This document shows, in pieces, positions 13,354 to 21,417 of a DNA stretch of 29,415 nt. The position numbers and the translations under genes are program-made. The DNA is taken from positions 1-29,415 of the forward strand of contig JAFGPH010000292.1 of NCBI GenBank assembly GCA_016926135.1, read 5' to 3'. The DNA comes from Deltaproteobacteria bacterium (GTDB lineage Bacteria > Desulfobacterota > DSM-4660 > Desulfatiglandales > HGW-15). The notes beneath the pieces are model-generated. The model saw only the letters and a program-made list of their open reading frames with translations, did not search any database and was not told the origin of the DNA. Position 1 is the stretch's first letter, and every line of letters starts with the position of its first letter.

Positions 13354-14880
13354 TTGGCCTTTCAAATTCCAAAACAGCCTTACTCCGGTAAGATCGGTAC
13401 CACAACCATCGGCACCGGCGACCGGGCCGTCACCCTGGGTGGTTCCGAGGTGTATCCCTTTCATTTTTTTGAGGGAAAATTGGGAAACCCTCCCAGGATC
13501 GCCATGGAGATATGGGACTATGATCCAAGCAAAGACTGGCCGGCCGCTGCTTTGGCGCCTTTCAAAGACGTGGTTGCCTCCCCGGAAAAGTGGGCGAAAA
13601 AATGCGTGGAAGAATACGGAGCGGATCTCGTCGTGGTGCAGCTTAAGAGTACCGACCCAAACGGCCTGGACCGTTCCCCTTCCGAGGCTGCAGAAGTTGC
13701 CGTGAAGGTTTTAAAGGCCGTGGATGTACCCGTGATGTTCTGGGGCACGGCCAACAATCAGAAAGACGAAGAGGTGCTGAAGCAGATCTCCGAAGCCAAC
13801 CAGGGCAAGAATGTGGCTTTGTCGCCCGTGGAAGAGGCCAACCATAAAGCCCTGGGAGCGAACGCCCTGGCTTATGGGCAGATCATCGTGGGTTCCTCTC
13901 CGATTGACGTCAACCTGGCCAAGCAGCTCAATATCCTACTGGGAAACCTGGGTGTGCCGCTCAACAAGCTGATCGTAGACCCTACCAGCGGCGGGCTCGG
14001 GTACGGAATGGAATACAGCTATTCGGTGATCGAGCGCATTCGCATGGCCGCCCTGACGCAGGAGGACGATAAACTCCAGGTGCCCATCGTCTGCAATGTG
14101 GGCAACGAGATCTGGAAGTGCAAGGAAGCGGGGCTGGCCGCAGGAGATGCGCCGGCCTTGGGTGACCCGGAAAGGCGCGCCATTCTGATGGAATGCGTCG
14201 CTGCGGTTTGCTACCTCCACGCCGGGGCCGATGTGGTCATCCTGCGGCACCCGGAGAGCGTCCGCCTGGTGCGCTCCTTCATTCAGCTCATGATTGAGGG
14301 GGGCAAGGCTTTGGATGTGAAGGGAATCGCCAAGCGGATGCCTCTTGAGGAGATGGATCTGGCGTCGATTGCCCCGGCGCCTATCCTTGGCGTCCCCGGA
14401 GGGGCGGAAGCTCCCAAGGCAAAAGCGGAAAAGGCCAAGGAACCCCCGAAGGCGGCGCCCAAGCCCGAAAAGAAGGAGGAAAAACCGAAGGCCCCGGTGG
14501 CCAAACAGGAGCCGAAGGTTGTGGCAATGAAGCCCAAGCCGGACGAGGAGGCCAAGGCGGAGGCCGAGCAGAAGGCCAAAGCGGAAGCCGAGCAGAAGGC
14601 TAAGGCGGAAGCCGAGCAGAAGGCCAAAGCGGAAGCCGAAAAGAAGGCCGAGGAAGACGCCAAGAAGAGAGCCGAAGAAGTGGCGAGTAAAGAAGTCGAA
14701 GCCAAGGCCAGGGAAAAGGACGAACTCGAGGCATTGAGACGGAAGAGAGGCGTCCGGAAATCGGCTCCCGAGCCGGAGAAAAAACAGGAAGAGCCAAAGC
14801 AAAAGACGAGGGCTGCCGAATCGGCGACCCCCATAGAAAAACTCATTCAGAATCTCGACCGCATCCACAGGCGGGTTTGA
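13354..14880 (+). CDS. acsD: Corrinoid Fe-S protein small subunit with long charged C-terminal tail
   Basis: Small (beta/delta) subunit of the corrinoid iron-sulfur protein, which carries the methyl group between AcsE and AcsB. Residues 1-349 form the TIM-barrel core, opening with a segment around VTLGGSEVYPFHFFEG and containing MEIWDYDP and VDPTSGGLGYGMEYSYSVIER. The normal family length is about 310-320. Here the protein has 508 residues, because a tail of about 158 Ala/Lys/Glu/Pro-rich residues starts near 350. It includes four 8-residue repeats (AKAEAEQK) and a predicted coiled coil, and ends in a hydrophobic-patterned segment, IEKLIQNLDRIHRRV. The start is TTG, with GGAGG 8 nt upstream. 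Stop to acsB is 52 nt. The tail resembles TolA-type low-complexity linkers, and its role is unknown. Confidence 0.93.
   Translation: MAFQIPKQPYSGKIGTTTIGTGDRAVTLGGSEVYPFHFFEGKLGNPPRIAMEIWDYDPSKDWPAAALAPFKDVVASPEKWAKKCVEEYGADLVVVQLKSTDPNGLDRSPSEAAEVAVKVLKAVDVPVMFWGTANNQKDEEVLKQISEANQGKNVALSPVEEANHKALGANALAYGQIIVGSSPIDVNLAKQLNILLGNLGVPLNKLIVDPTSGGLGYGMEYSYSVIERIRMAALTQEDDKLQVPIVCNVGNEIWKCKEAGLAAGDAPALGDPERRAILMECVAAVCYLHAGADVVILRHPESVRLVRSFIQLMIEGGKALDVKGIAKRMPLEEMDLASIAPAPILGVPGGAEAPKAKAEKAKEPPKAAPKPEKKEEKPKAPVAKQEPKVVAMKPKPDEEAKAEAEQKAKAEAEQKAKAEAEQKAKAEAEKKAEEDAKKRAEEVASKEVEAKAREKDELEALRRKRGVRKSAPEPEKKQEEPKQKTRAAESATPIEKLIQNLDRIHRRV
14551..14646 (+). repeat. Four tandem 24-bp repeats inside acsD
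   Basis: Four consecutive in-frame units starting at 14551, 14575, 14599 and 14623. Each has the form GCNAARGCGGARGCCGARMA plus GAAG-type ending and encodes the peptide AKAEAEQK (the last unit has KK). They differ by only a few silent or near-silent bases, which suggests recent slippage expansion. Copy number may vary between strains without breaking the frame. Confidence 0.9.
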
Positions 14881-14932
14881 ACATCCACCTTGTAACCCAG
14901 AAAATACCTCTTAAGAAGGGAGGAAATATCGA

Positions 14933-17149
14933 ATGTCAAAGCTAGTCGCGTTTGCAGCCATTCAGGGAGCTTACAACATCGTGTCCAAGGCAGAGGGGAA
15001 ATACAAGCAGGCACTGGAAACCTACGGAGGCAGCCAGAAGCTGGAATTTCCCAACACAGCCTACTTTCTGCCCATTATCTATTCCTTAACCGGGATCAAG
15101 GTCACGGACCTGGATTCGGCCAGGAAGCCGCTGGAGTTTGCACGTAAACTCCTTCCGCCCCACGTGAAGAAGGACTGTCACGTCCCCTTCCTGGGACCGC
15201 TCCTGGACGCGGGGATGGCCGCACTTTTTGCCGAGGAGATCGTGGAGGCCATTCGTTATGTGGAAGCCCCCGATTTTTATCAACCCGAGGTGGAAGACCC
15301 GGATGTGGAAAACGGCAAGATCTGGCTGGGCGCCGCGGACGACAAGATCATGAGGAAGAGGGGCGTGGAGTTCGTGGACGGCACCGCCCCCGGTTTCGCC
15401 GCCATCGTGGGATCGGCCCCGGATTCCGCAACCGCCAAGAAGATCGCCGAGGAGTACCAGTTGAAGACCATTTACGTCTTCATGGCGGCAAACCAGAACG
15501 GGACCACTTTTGCTGAACAGCTCCTGAAGGAAAAGGTGCAAATCGGCTGGAACACCCGTCTCGTGCCCTTCGGACCGGACATCTCGGCCGCGGTCTTTGC
15601 CCTGGGTTTTGCCAACCGGGCGGGGATGTCCTTCGGCGGAATCCAGCCGGGGGATTACAGGAAGCAACTCAAATACCAGAAGGACCGCATCTTCGCGTTT
15701 GTAAACGCTTTGGGGGATGTGAATGCCGAGTGGGCGGCCAATGCAGCGGGCTGTGTCAACTGGGGCTTCCCCACCATCGCCGACACGGATATCCCCGAGA
15801 TTCTTCCCACAGGAGTGTGCACCTATGAGCACGTGGTGGCCAATGTCACCCACGACGACATGCCCTCGCGGTCCATCGAGATCCGGGGCCTCAAGGTGTC
15901 CGTGGCCAAGGTGGACATCCCCCTTGCCTACGGGCCGGCCTTCGAAGGGGAACGGGTACGCAAAGACGATCTCTACCTGGAGACCGGTGGAGGGAAGACC
16001 CAGTGCACCGAGCTGTGCAAGATGGGCGAAATGAACGAGATCGAGGACGGCAAGGTCGAGGTTGTGGGCCCGGACGTCAAGGACGTGAAGAAGGGCTCCC
16101 GTCTCCCCCTGGGCATCTACGTGCAGGTGGCCGGCCGGAAGATGCAGCCCGATTTCGAGCCGATCCTGGAGCGGCAGATCCACCATTTGATCAACTACGC
16201 ACAGGGTATCATGCACATCGGGCAGCGAGACATCTCCTGGATCCGCGTGGGCCAGCAGGCCGTGGAAAAGGGTTTCAGCCTGAAGCACCTCGGCACCATC
16301 CTGCATGCCAAGCTGCATCAGGACTTCGGGAGCATCCTGGACAAGGTGCAGGTGACCCTTTACACCAAGAAGGAGGATGTGGACAAGCTGACCGCTCGCG
16401 CGAGGGCCGAGTACAAGACGCGGGATGACCGCGTGGAGAAGATGACGGACGAGACCGTGGAAACCTTTTATTCCTGCACCCTTTGCCAGTCCTTCGCCCC
16501 GAGCCATGTGTGCGTGGTCAGCCCGGAGAGGACAGGGCTCTGCGGCGCCTACAACTGGATGGACTGCAAGGCCTCCTTCGAGATCAATCCCACCGGTCCC
16601 AACCAGCCCGTACAGAAGGGCGAATGCCTGGACCCCAAACTGGGCCAGTGGAAAGGCGTCAATGATTTCGTCTTCAAGGCCTCGCGTCAGGCGATCGACC
16701 ACTACAACTTTTACAGCCTGGTTGTAGATCCTATGACCACCTGCGGCTGTTGCGAGTGCATTGCGGCGGTTCTGCCCGGATGTAACGGCGTCATGACCGT
16801 GAACCGCGACTACACGGGGGAGACCCCCTGCGGGATGAAGTTCAGCACCCTGGCCGGCGTGATGGGCGGAGGCCAGTCCACCCCCGGGTTTGTGGGCCAT
16901 TCCAAATACAACATCACCCAGCGCAAGTTCATCGTGGGCGATGGGGGACTGCTCCGCATGGTGTGGATGCCCAAGATCCTGAAAGAGGAAATTCGGGAAC
17001 GCCTCCTCAAGAGAGGAGACGAGCTGGGGGTGCCCGATCTCATCGACCGGATCGCGGATGAGACCGTGGGAATATCGGAGCAGGAGGTTATGGCCTTCCT
17101 GAAGGAAAAGGACCACCCGGCCCTCAAGATGGAATCGATCGTGGGCTAA
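14933..17149 (+). CDS. acsB: Acetyl-CoA synthase (CODH/ACS alpha subunit)
   Basis: Makes acetyl-CoA from CO, CoA and the methyl group delivered by the corrinoid protein. It has 738 residues (Moorella AcsB has 729). All A-cluster ligands are present with the exact spacing of the Moorella enzyme. C515 and C518 lie in CTLCQSFAPSHVC, with C527 at the end of that motif and C537 in TGLCGAYNW, and these hold the Fe4S4 cube. C604-G605-C606 in TTCGCCEC forms the site that binds the distal nickel. The N-terminal domain, which receives CO through a channel from AcsA, is complete. The ATG has GGAGG 9 nt upstream. It lies between acsD and acsC (34-nt gap), a classic order. The CODH subunit AcsA is not encoded in the window. 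Confidence 0.98.
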   Translation: MSKLVAFAAIQGAYNIVSKAEGKYKQALETYGGSQKLEFPNTAYFLPIIYSLTGIKVTDLDSARKPLEFARKLLPPHVKKDCHVPFLGPLLDAGMAALFAEEIVEAIRYVEAPDFYQPEVEDPDVENGKIWLGAADDKIMRKRGVEFVDGTAPGFAAIVGSAPDSATAKKIAEEYQLKTIYVFMAANQNGTTFAEQLLKEKVQIGWNTRLVPFGPDISAAVFALGFANRAGMSFGGIQPGDYRKQLKYQKDRIFAFVNALGDVNAEWAANAAGCVNWGFPTIADTDIPEILPTGVCTYEHVVANVTHDDMPSRSIEIRGLKVSVAKVDIPLAYGPAFEGERVRKDDLYLETGGGKTQCTELCKMGEMNEIEDGKVEVVGPDVKDVKKGSRLPLGIYVQVAGRKMQPDFEPILERQIHHLINYAQGIMHIGQRDISWIRVGQQAVEKGFSLKHLGTILHAKLHQDFGSILDKVQVTLYTKKEDVDKLTARARAEYKTRDDRVEKMTDETVETFYSCTLCQSFAPSHVCVVSPERTGLCGAYNWMDCKASFEINPTGPNQPVQKGECLDPKLGQWKGVNDFVFKASRQAIDHYNFYSLVVDPMTTCGCCECIAAVLPGCNGVMTVNRDYTGETPCGMKFSTLAGVMGGGQSTPGFVGHSKYNITQRKFIVGDGGLLRMVWMPKILKEEIRERLLKRGDELGVPDLIDRIADETVGISEQEVMAFLKEKDHPALKMESIVG

Positions 17150-17183
17150 GTTTTCTTAGTGACCCCAGGAAGAGGAGAGACCT

Positions 17184-18530
17184 ATGGGATTGACGGGAAT
17201 TCAGATTTTCAAGTTGTTACCGAAGACCAACTGCGGGGAGTGCGGGGTGCCCACCTGCCTTGCCTTTGCCATGAATCTGGCCTCGGGCAAGGCTGAGCTG
17301 GACTCTTGCCCCTATGTGTCCGAAGAGGCCCGGGAGAAACTTTCCGAGGCCTCGGCCCCACCGATCCGACCCGTAGCCGTGGGGGCTGGTGTCAGGGCCC
17401 TGAAAGTCGGAGGGGAGACCGTCCTGTTCAGGCATGAGAAGACCTTTTACAACCCCACGGGCATCGCGGCCCTGGTGCCTTCCACCATGGATTCAGGCGC
17501 CCTTGGGAAAAAGCTGAAGGAGTGGAACGCGCTTCAGTACGAGCGCGTGGGCCTGAATCTGAGACCGGAGCTGATCGCCCTCAAGGCGTCAAACGGAGAT
17601 GCGGGCGCTTTTGCAGCCCTGGCGAAGCAGATCGCGGAGGAGAGCGAGTTCAACCTCATCCTCATGAGTGAAAATGCGGACGTGCTGAAGGCCGGCGCGG
17701 AAGCCGCAGGCGCAAAGAAACCGATTCTTTATGCGGCCACGGCCGATAACCTGGAGGCCATGGGGAACCTGGCCAAGGAAAAAGGGCTTCCCCTGGCGGT
17801 GAAGGCGGAGAGTGTGGAGGCATTGATCCCCCTGACGGAAAAGCTGACCGCCATGGGCATCAAGGATCTCATCCTGGATTCGGGCTCCCGGGAGCTGAAA
17901 CAGGTCTTCCAGGATCAGGTTGTGATCCGCCGGGCGGCTTTGAAGGCCGCAAACCGCTCCCTCGGGTTCCCCACCATCGCCTTCCCCTGTGAGATGGCCT
18001 CGGACCTGGATATGGAAACCCTGATCACGGCCACCCTCATCGCCAAGTACGGCGGGATCGTGGTGCTCTCCGATTTCCGGGGGGAAAGCCTATTCCCGCT
18101 GCTCCTTGAAAGGCTCAACATCTTCACGGATCCTCAGAGGCCCATGACCGTTACCCAGGGCATCTATGAGATCGGCGCCCCCAACGAGAACTCACCCGTG
18201 CTGATCACAACGAACTTCTCTCTCACCTACTTCATCGTCAGCGGGGAGATCGAGGGAAGCCGGGTGCCGAGTTGGCTCCTGATCATGGACACGGAAGGCC
18301 TCTCGGTCATGACTGCGTGGGCCGCGGGGAAGTTCTCCGGGGATGCGGTGGCCGGTTTCGTGAAGAAGTCCGGGATCGCCGACAAGGTGACCCATCGCAG
18401 GCTGGTCATTCCCGGCTACGCGGCCTCGATCAGCGGGGACATGGAAGAGGAGCTGCCGGGCTGGGAGGTCATCATCGGACCCAGGGATGCCTCTCTCATT
18501 CCCAAGTTCCTGAGGGAGAGCGCCAAGTAG
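17184..18530 (+). CDS. acsC: Corrinoid Fe-S protein large subunit
   Basis: Large (gamma) subunit of the corrinoid iron-sulfur protein, 448 residues, the normal length. The N-terminal Fe4S4 domain shows CGECGVPTC with C17, C20 and C25, plus C42 in DSCPY; this cluster reactivates oxidised cob(II)amide. A TIM-barrel middle follows, then the C-terminal corrinoid-binding region with FSLTYFIVSGEIEGS and a final GWEVIIGPRDAS. It pairs with AcsD to present the cobalt to AcsE and AcsB. A GAGGAG ribosome-binding site precedes the ATG. It is followed by a 205-nt gap containing a strong hairpin before acsE. Confidence 0.97.
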   Translation: MGLTGIQIFKLLPKTNCGECGVPTCLAFAMNLASGKAELDSCPYVSEEAREKLSEASAPPIRPVAVGAGVRALKVGGETVLFRHEKTFYNPTGIAALVPSTMDSGALGKKLKEWNALQYERVGLNLRPELIALKASNGDAGAFAALAKQIAEESEFNLILMSENADVLKAGAEAAGAKKPILYAATADNLEAMGNLAKEKGLPLAVKAESVEALIPLTEKLTAMGIKDLILDSGSRELKQVFQDQVVIRRAALKAANRSLGFPTIAFPCEMASDLDMETLITATLIAKYGGIVVLSDFRGESLFPLLLERLNIFTDPQRPMTVTQGIYEIGAPNENSPVLITTNFSLTYFIVSGEIEGSRVPSWLLIMDTEGLSVMTAWAAGKFSGDAVAGFVKKSGIADKVTHRRLVIPGYAASISGDMEEELPGWEVIIGPRDASLIPKFLRESAK

Positions 18531-18593
18531 GCAGGGGGACCGCAATGCCCCAATGCAGCGCTGTTGGAGGCAATCGAATTCGGATTCCGTGGC

Positions 18594-18646
18594 TTGAGGT
18601 TTGAGGAGCGCTTCGTTCAACCTCCCTCCTCGAACCTCCAACTTTT
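18594..18646 (+). terminator. Strong hairpin between acsC and acsE
   Basis: Left arm 18594-18608 and right arm 18626-18641 form about 15 pairs with one bulge and one G-U pair. The 17-nt loop (18609-18625) is followed by CTTTTCC. It lies inside an otherwise co-directional operon, so it may be a partial terminator, a processing site or an mRNA stabiliser that sets the acsC to acsE ratio. No other copy was noticed in the window. Confidence 0.5.
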
Positions 18647-18735
18647 CCATAAGCTGGAGAGACGTTTAGCGCTCAGATTTCAGTGGGCAAAACGAACGAG
18701 AAGATGAGCTATCATAGAAGAGGGGGAGAGAGATT

Positions 18736-19620
18736 ATGCTACTGATTGGTGAGAACCTCAATGTCATCAACCGGGTGATCGGGAAGGCCTTCAAGGAGAA
18801 GGACCCAGGCCCGATCGCCGAGGAGGCGAAGAGGCAGAAAGCAAAGGGAGTGGACTGGATCGACATCAACCTGGGACCCGCCCGGAAGGGGGGTCCGGAG
18901 CTGATCGAATTCGTGGTCAAGACGGTGCAGGAAGCGATCGGCGATACCCCGCCCCTCTGCCTGGACACCTCCAACATCGAGGCCATGGAGGCGGGGCTCA
19001 CCGTGCACAAGGGAAAGGCCATCATCAATTCCATCATGTGCAGGCCGGAGCGTTACGAGAAGATGATTCCCCTGGCCGTAAAGTATCAGGCCAACATGAT
19101 CGCCCTGATGTGGGGGCCCGAAGGCCTTCCCAGGGACGAGAATGAGAGGGGCGCGCTGGCTGCCGAGCTGATCTACGCGGCGAACGCGGCCGGCATCCCG
19201 AACGAGGACATTTTTGTGGACGGCATCGTGACCCCGGTGAATATCCAGCAGCCGCAGCTCATGAGCCTCATGGCCTTCCAGGAGATGCTGCAGGACATCG
19301 CGCCCGGAGTCAAGTCCACCTGCGGGCTCTCGAACGTCTCGAACGGTCCCCCGGACCATTTGAGGCCCATCCTGAACCAGACCTACATGGTGATGCTGGA
19401 GCGCAAAGGGATGTACTCCTGCATCGCCGATGCTTATGACGACAAGCTCATCAGCATTGCCAGGGGTCAGAGGCCCGACATCGTGGAGGTGATCCACAAG
19501 GTCATGGACGGTGAGTCCGTGGACATGGGATCCCTTTCCAAGGAGCTGCAGGACTACGTGAAGACCTCGCGTGTCATCCTGGGGCACAGTCTTTACTCGG
19601 ATTCGTGGCTGGAGATCTGA
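18736..19620 (+). CDS. acsE: Methyl-THF:corrinoid Fe-S protein methyltransferase
   Basis: Transfers the methyl group of 5-methyl-tetrahydrofolate to the cobalt of AcsCD. It has 294 residues, somewhat longer than Moorella AcsE (262). Pterin-binding TIM-barrel features are visible: LLIGENLNVINRVIG at the N-terminus, VDWIDINLGPAR, LDTSNIEAMEAGL, AIINSIMCRPERYEKM, and CGLSNVSNGPPDHLRP with the folate-contacting asparagine. The ribosome-binding site is the purine-rich GGGGGAG about 8 nt before the ATG. It is separated from acsC by 205 nt with an intervening hairpin, so it may be expressed at a different level. Last gene of the acs block, followed by a terminator. Confidence 0.95.
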   Translation: MLLIGENLNVINRVIGKAFKEKDPGPIAEEAKRQKAKGVDWIDINLGPARKGGPELIEFVVKTVQEAIGDTPPLCLDTSNIEAMEAGLTVHKGKAIINSIMCRPERYEKMIPLAVKYQANMIALMWGPEGLPRDENERGALAAELIYAANAAGIPNEDIFVDGIVTPVNIQQPQLMSLMAFQEMLQDIAPGVKSTCGLSNVSNGPPDHLRPILNQTYMVMLERKGMYSCIADAYDDKLISIARGQRPDIVEVIHKVMDGESVDMGSLSKELQDYVKTSRVILGHSLYSDSWLEI

Positions 19621-19660
19621 GCGGAAATACGGGTGCGGCGCCGATCGGAGTCCGGAGGGA

Positions 19661-19686
19661 AATCGGGGCCCCCCCGTTTCCTTTTG
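19661..19686 (+). terminator. Rho-independent terminator after acsE
   Basis: CGGGG (19664-19668), loop CCC, CCCCG (19672-19676), flanked by As on the left and followed by TTTCCTTTT. The position 41 nt after the acsE stop fits the end of the acs transcript. Confidence 0.6.
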
Positions 19687-19690
19687 AGAA

Positions 19691-19719
19691 TTGACAGGGA
19701 CAGCCGGGTCCCGTAGCGT
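19691..19719 (+). promoter_or_regulatory. Candidate kinase promoter
   Basis: A perfect TTGACA (19691-19696), 17 nt, then TAGCGT (19714-19719), a poor -10. The spacer contains the inverted repeat GGGAC-agccgg-GTCCC (19697-19712), a possible operator. Further down, GGTTATAACC (19784-19793) is a perfect 10-bp palindrome 19 nt before the kinase ATG. It could be a regulator site or carry an alternative -10 (TATAAC). Confidence 0.35.
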
Positions 19720-19812
19720 TTCTTGCAGAAACCCTCAGGCGCAGGTGTTCATCGGGAAGGCCCCCAAGGGGGGAACAGGGTAGGGTTATAACCTATCGCG
19801 TGATCTGTCGCC

Positions 19813-21417
19813 ATGTCTGCTCCGTCCCACCTGGATACGTCTACGATTCACGAAGACAGCCCCGTCAGGATCTACCGTTGCAGCTGCGGCAAAGAGTTCA
19901 ATGTCAAGGGCTACCCGGAGGGCTACAAATTCGCCTGCCCCAAGTGTCATGCCCTCTGTATCCTGGCCGACCATGAGGAAGAGCTCAGGGCCGGCACCAC
20001 GCTCAAGGATTTCATCATCCAGAACTGCATCGGCCGTGGGGCCATGGGGATTGTCTATCTCGGGAAGCAGATTTCCCTGGCGCGGCCCGTGGCGATCAAG
20101 GCCCTGAAACCGAGCGTATCCACGAATGAAAGCTTTATCACACGGTTCACCCAAGAGGCGCGCACCGCAGCCCAGATCATCCACAACAACATCGTGCAGG
20201 TCTATTACGTGGGGAAGGAGGGCCAGACTTTCTTTATCGCCATGGAGTATGTGGACGGCAAAAGTGTCCGCCAGATCATTCACGAAGAGAAAATTCTACC
20301 CGAGGAAAAAGCCACCGACATCATCCTGCAGGCTTCTCTGGGACTTGAACGGGCGCACCGGCTGAACATCCTGCACAGGGACATCAAGCCGGACAATCTG
20401 ATCGTAAACCGGAGAGGGGAAGTCAAAGTGGCCGACTTCGGGCTGGCGCTCGACTTGAGTGAGGTGAAGAAAGGGGGCGGGCCGGACAAGATCGAGGGGT
20501 CTCCCCACTACATGTCGCCCGAGCAGGCCGTGCGGGGAGAGGTGAGCTTCGGCTCCGACATCTACTCCCTGGGGGCCACCCTGTACCATCTGGTCACGGC
20601 CGTGCCGCCGTTCACCGGAAATTCACCGGCTGCGATCATCGCCAAGCACCTGACCGATTACCCACGGTCCCCGCGGGAACTGAACCCGCAATTGAGCAAG
20701 GATCTTTGCCAAACGATCCAGAAGATGATGGCCAAACGCCCCGAGGATCGGTATCTGCGGGTGGAAGAGCTGATCGAACACCTGATGCACATCCGGGATG
20801 ATCGAACCCGGACCAGGTCGGGGAACAGCGGGTACTGGTTCATCGAGGAGCGCTCCGACACCTCCCGGCTCAGGGATCTCACGGCAGTTCTGGAGATCAA
20901 CAAGGTTCTTGCGCAGGAGAGGGACCTGGATACCCTGCTCTTTAGAGTCGTTCACGAGATCACCCTGGCCATGAACGCGGAAAGAAGCACCCTGTATGTC
21001 TACGACGAGGAGAGAAAAGAAATCTGGGCCAAGGTGGCCGAAGGCCTGGAAAGGGAAAAGATCATTCGCCTGCCGCTCGGGAAGGGGATTGCCGGGGTCG
21101 CGGCCAGGGACCTCAGAACGGAGTTGATCAACGACATCTATCAGGATCCCCGCTTCAACAAAGAAGTGGATGCCAAGACCGGTTTCCGAACCCGCAACAT
21201 GATCTGCATGCCCGTACTGGGGAGCAACCTGGGACTGCTGGGGGTCATCCAGGTGCTGAACAAGAAATCGGGCAATTTCGACAGCTATGATGAGTCGATG
21301 CTCTCGCAGTTGGCCATTCATGTAGGGCTGGCCCTGGAGAGGAACCGTTACTTCTGCCCGCTCCGGCCGAAATGCGACCCTCCCGAAGAGGGGGCGACAC
21401 GGTTTCGCGAGAGCTAG
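19813..21417 (+). CDS. Ser/Thr protein kinase with zinc ribbon and GAF domain
   Basis: 534 residues in three parts. Residues 20-50 form a short zinc-ribbon-like segment (CSC at 23-25, CPKC at 42-45). Residues about 65-325 are a Hanks-type kinase: glycine loop GRGAMG (74-79), K96 in VAIK, E115, HRDIKPDN with D190, DFG at 208-210, and SPHYMSPEQ. All catalytic residues are present, so the kinase should be active. Residues about 355-510 are a GAF domain, probably a ligand sensor. No transmembrane segment is visible, so it is cytoplasmic. The ATG has no Shine-Dalgarno sequence, and an in-frame TGA at 19801 excludes a longer start. It converges on the FHA-GAF-cyclase gene, and FHA domains bind phosphothreonine, so that protein is a plausible substrate or partner. 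Confidence 0.93.
   Translation: MSAPSHLDTSTIHEDSPVRIYRCSCGKEFNVKGYPEGYKFACPKCHALCILADHEEELRAGTTLKDFIIQNCIGRGAMGIVYLGKQISLARPVAIKALKPSVSTNESFITRFTQEARTAAQIIHNNIVQVYYVGKEGQTFFIAMEYVDGKSVRQIIHEEKILPEEKATDIILQASLGLERAHRLNILHRDIKPDNLIVNRRGEVKVADFGLALDLSEVKKGGGPDKIEGSPHYMSPEQAVRGEVSFGSDIYSLGATLYHLVTAVPPFTGNSPAAIIAKHLTDYPRSPRELNPQLSKDLCQTIQKMMAKRPEDRYLRVEELIEHLMHIRDDRTRTRSGNSGYWFIEERSDTSRLRDLTAVLEINKVLAQERDLDTLLFRVVHEITLAMNAERSTLYVYDEERKEIWAKVAEGLEREKIIRLPLGKGIAGVAARDLRTELINDIYQDPRFNKEVDAKTGFRTRNMICMPVLGSNLGLLGVIQVLNKKSGNFDSYDESMLSQLAIHVGLALERNRYFCPLRPKCDPPEEGATRFRES

Noticed and set aside
13131..13391. Small 86-codon frame before acsD
   Set aside because: It starts at a TTG without a ribosome-binding site, overlaps acsD and shows no family resemblance.
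14551..14646. CRISPR-like or intergenic repeat array
   Set aside because: The repeats are contiguous, in frame and encode a repetitive peptide. There are no spacers.
15086..17116. 676-codon open frame antisense to acsB
   Set aside because: It mirrors a certain gene, has no recognisable domains and is rich in His/Leu/Gly/Val as expected for the antisense of GC-rich coding DNA.
18540..18660. Mobile or REP-type element between acsC and acsE
   Set aside because: Only one copy of the hairpin was noticed in the window, and no flanking target duplication is visible.
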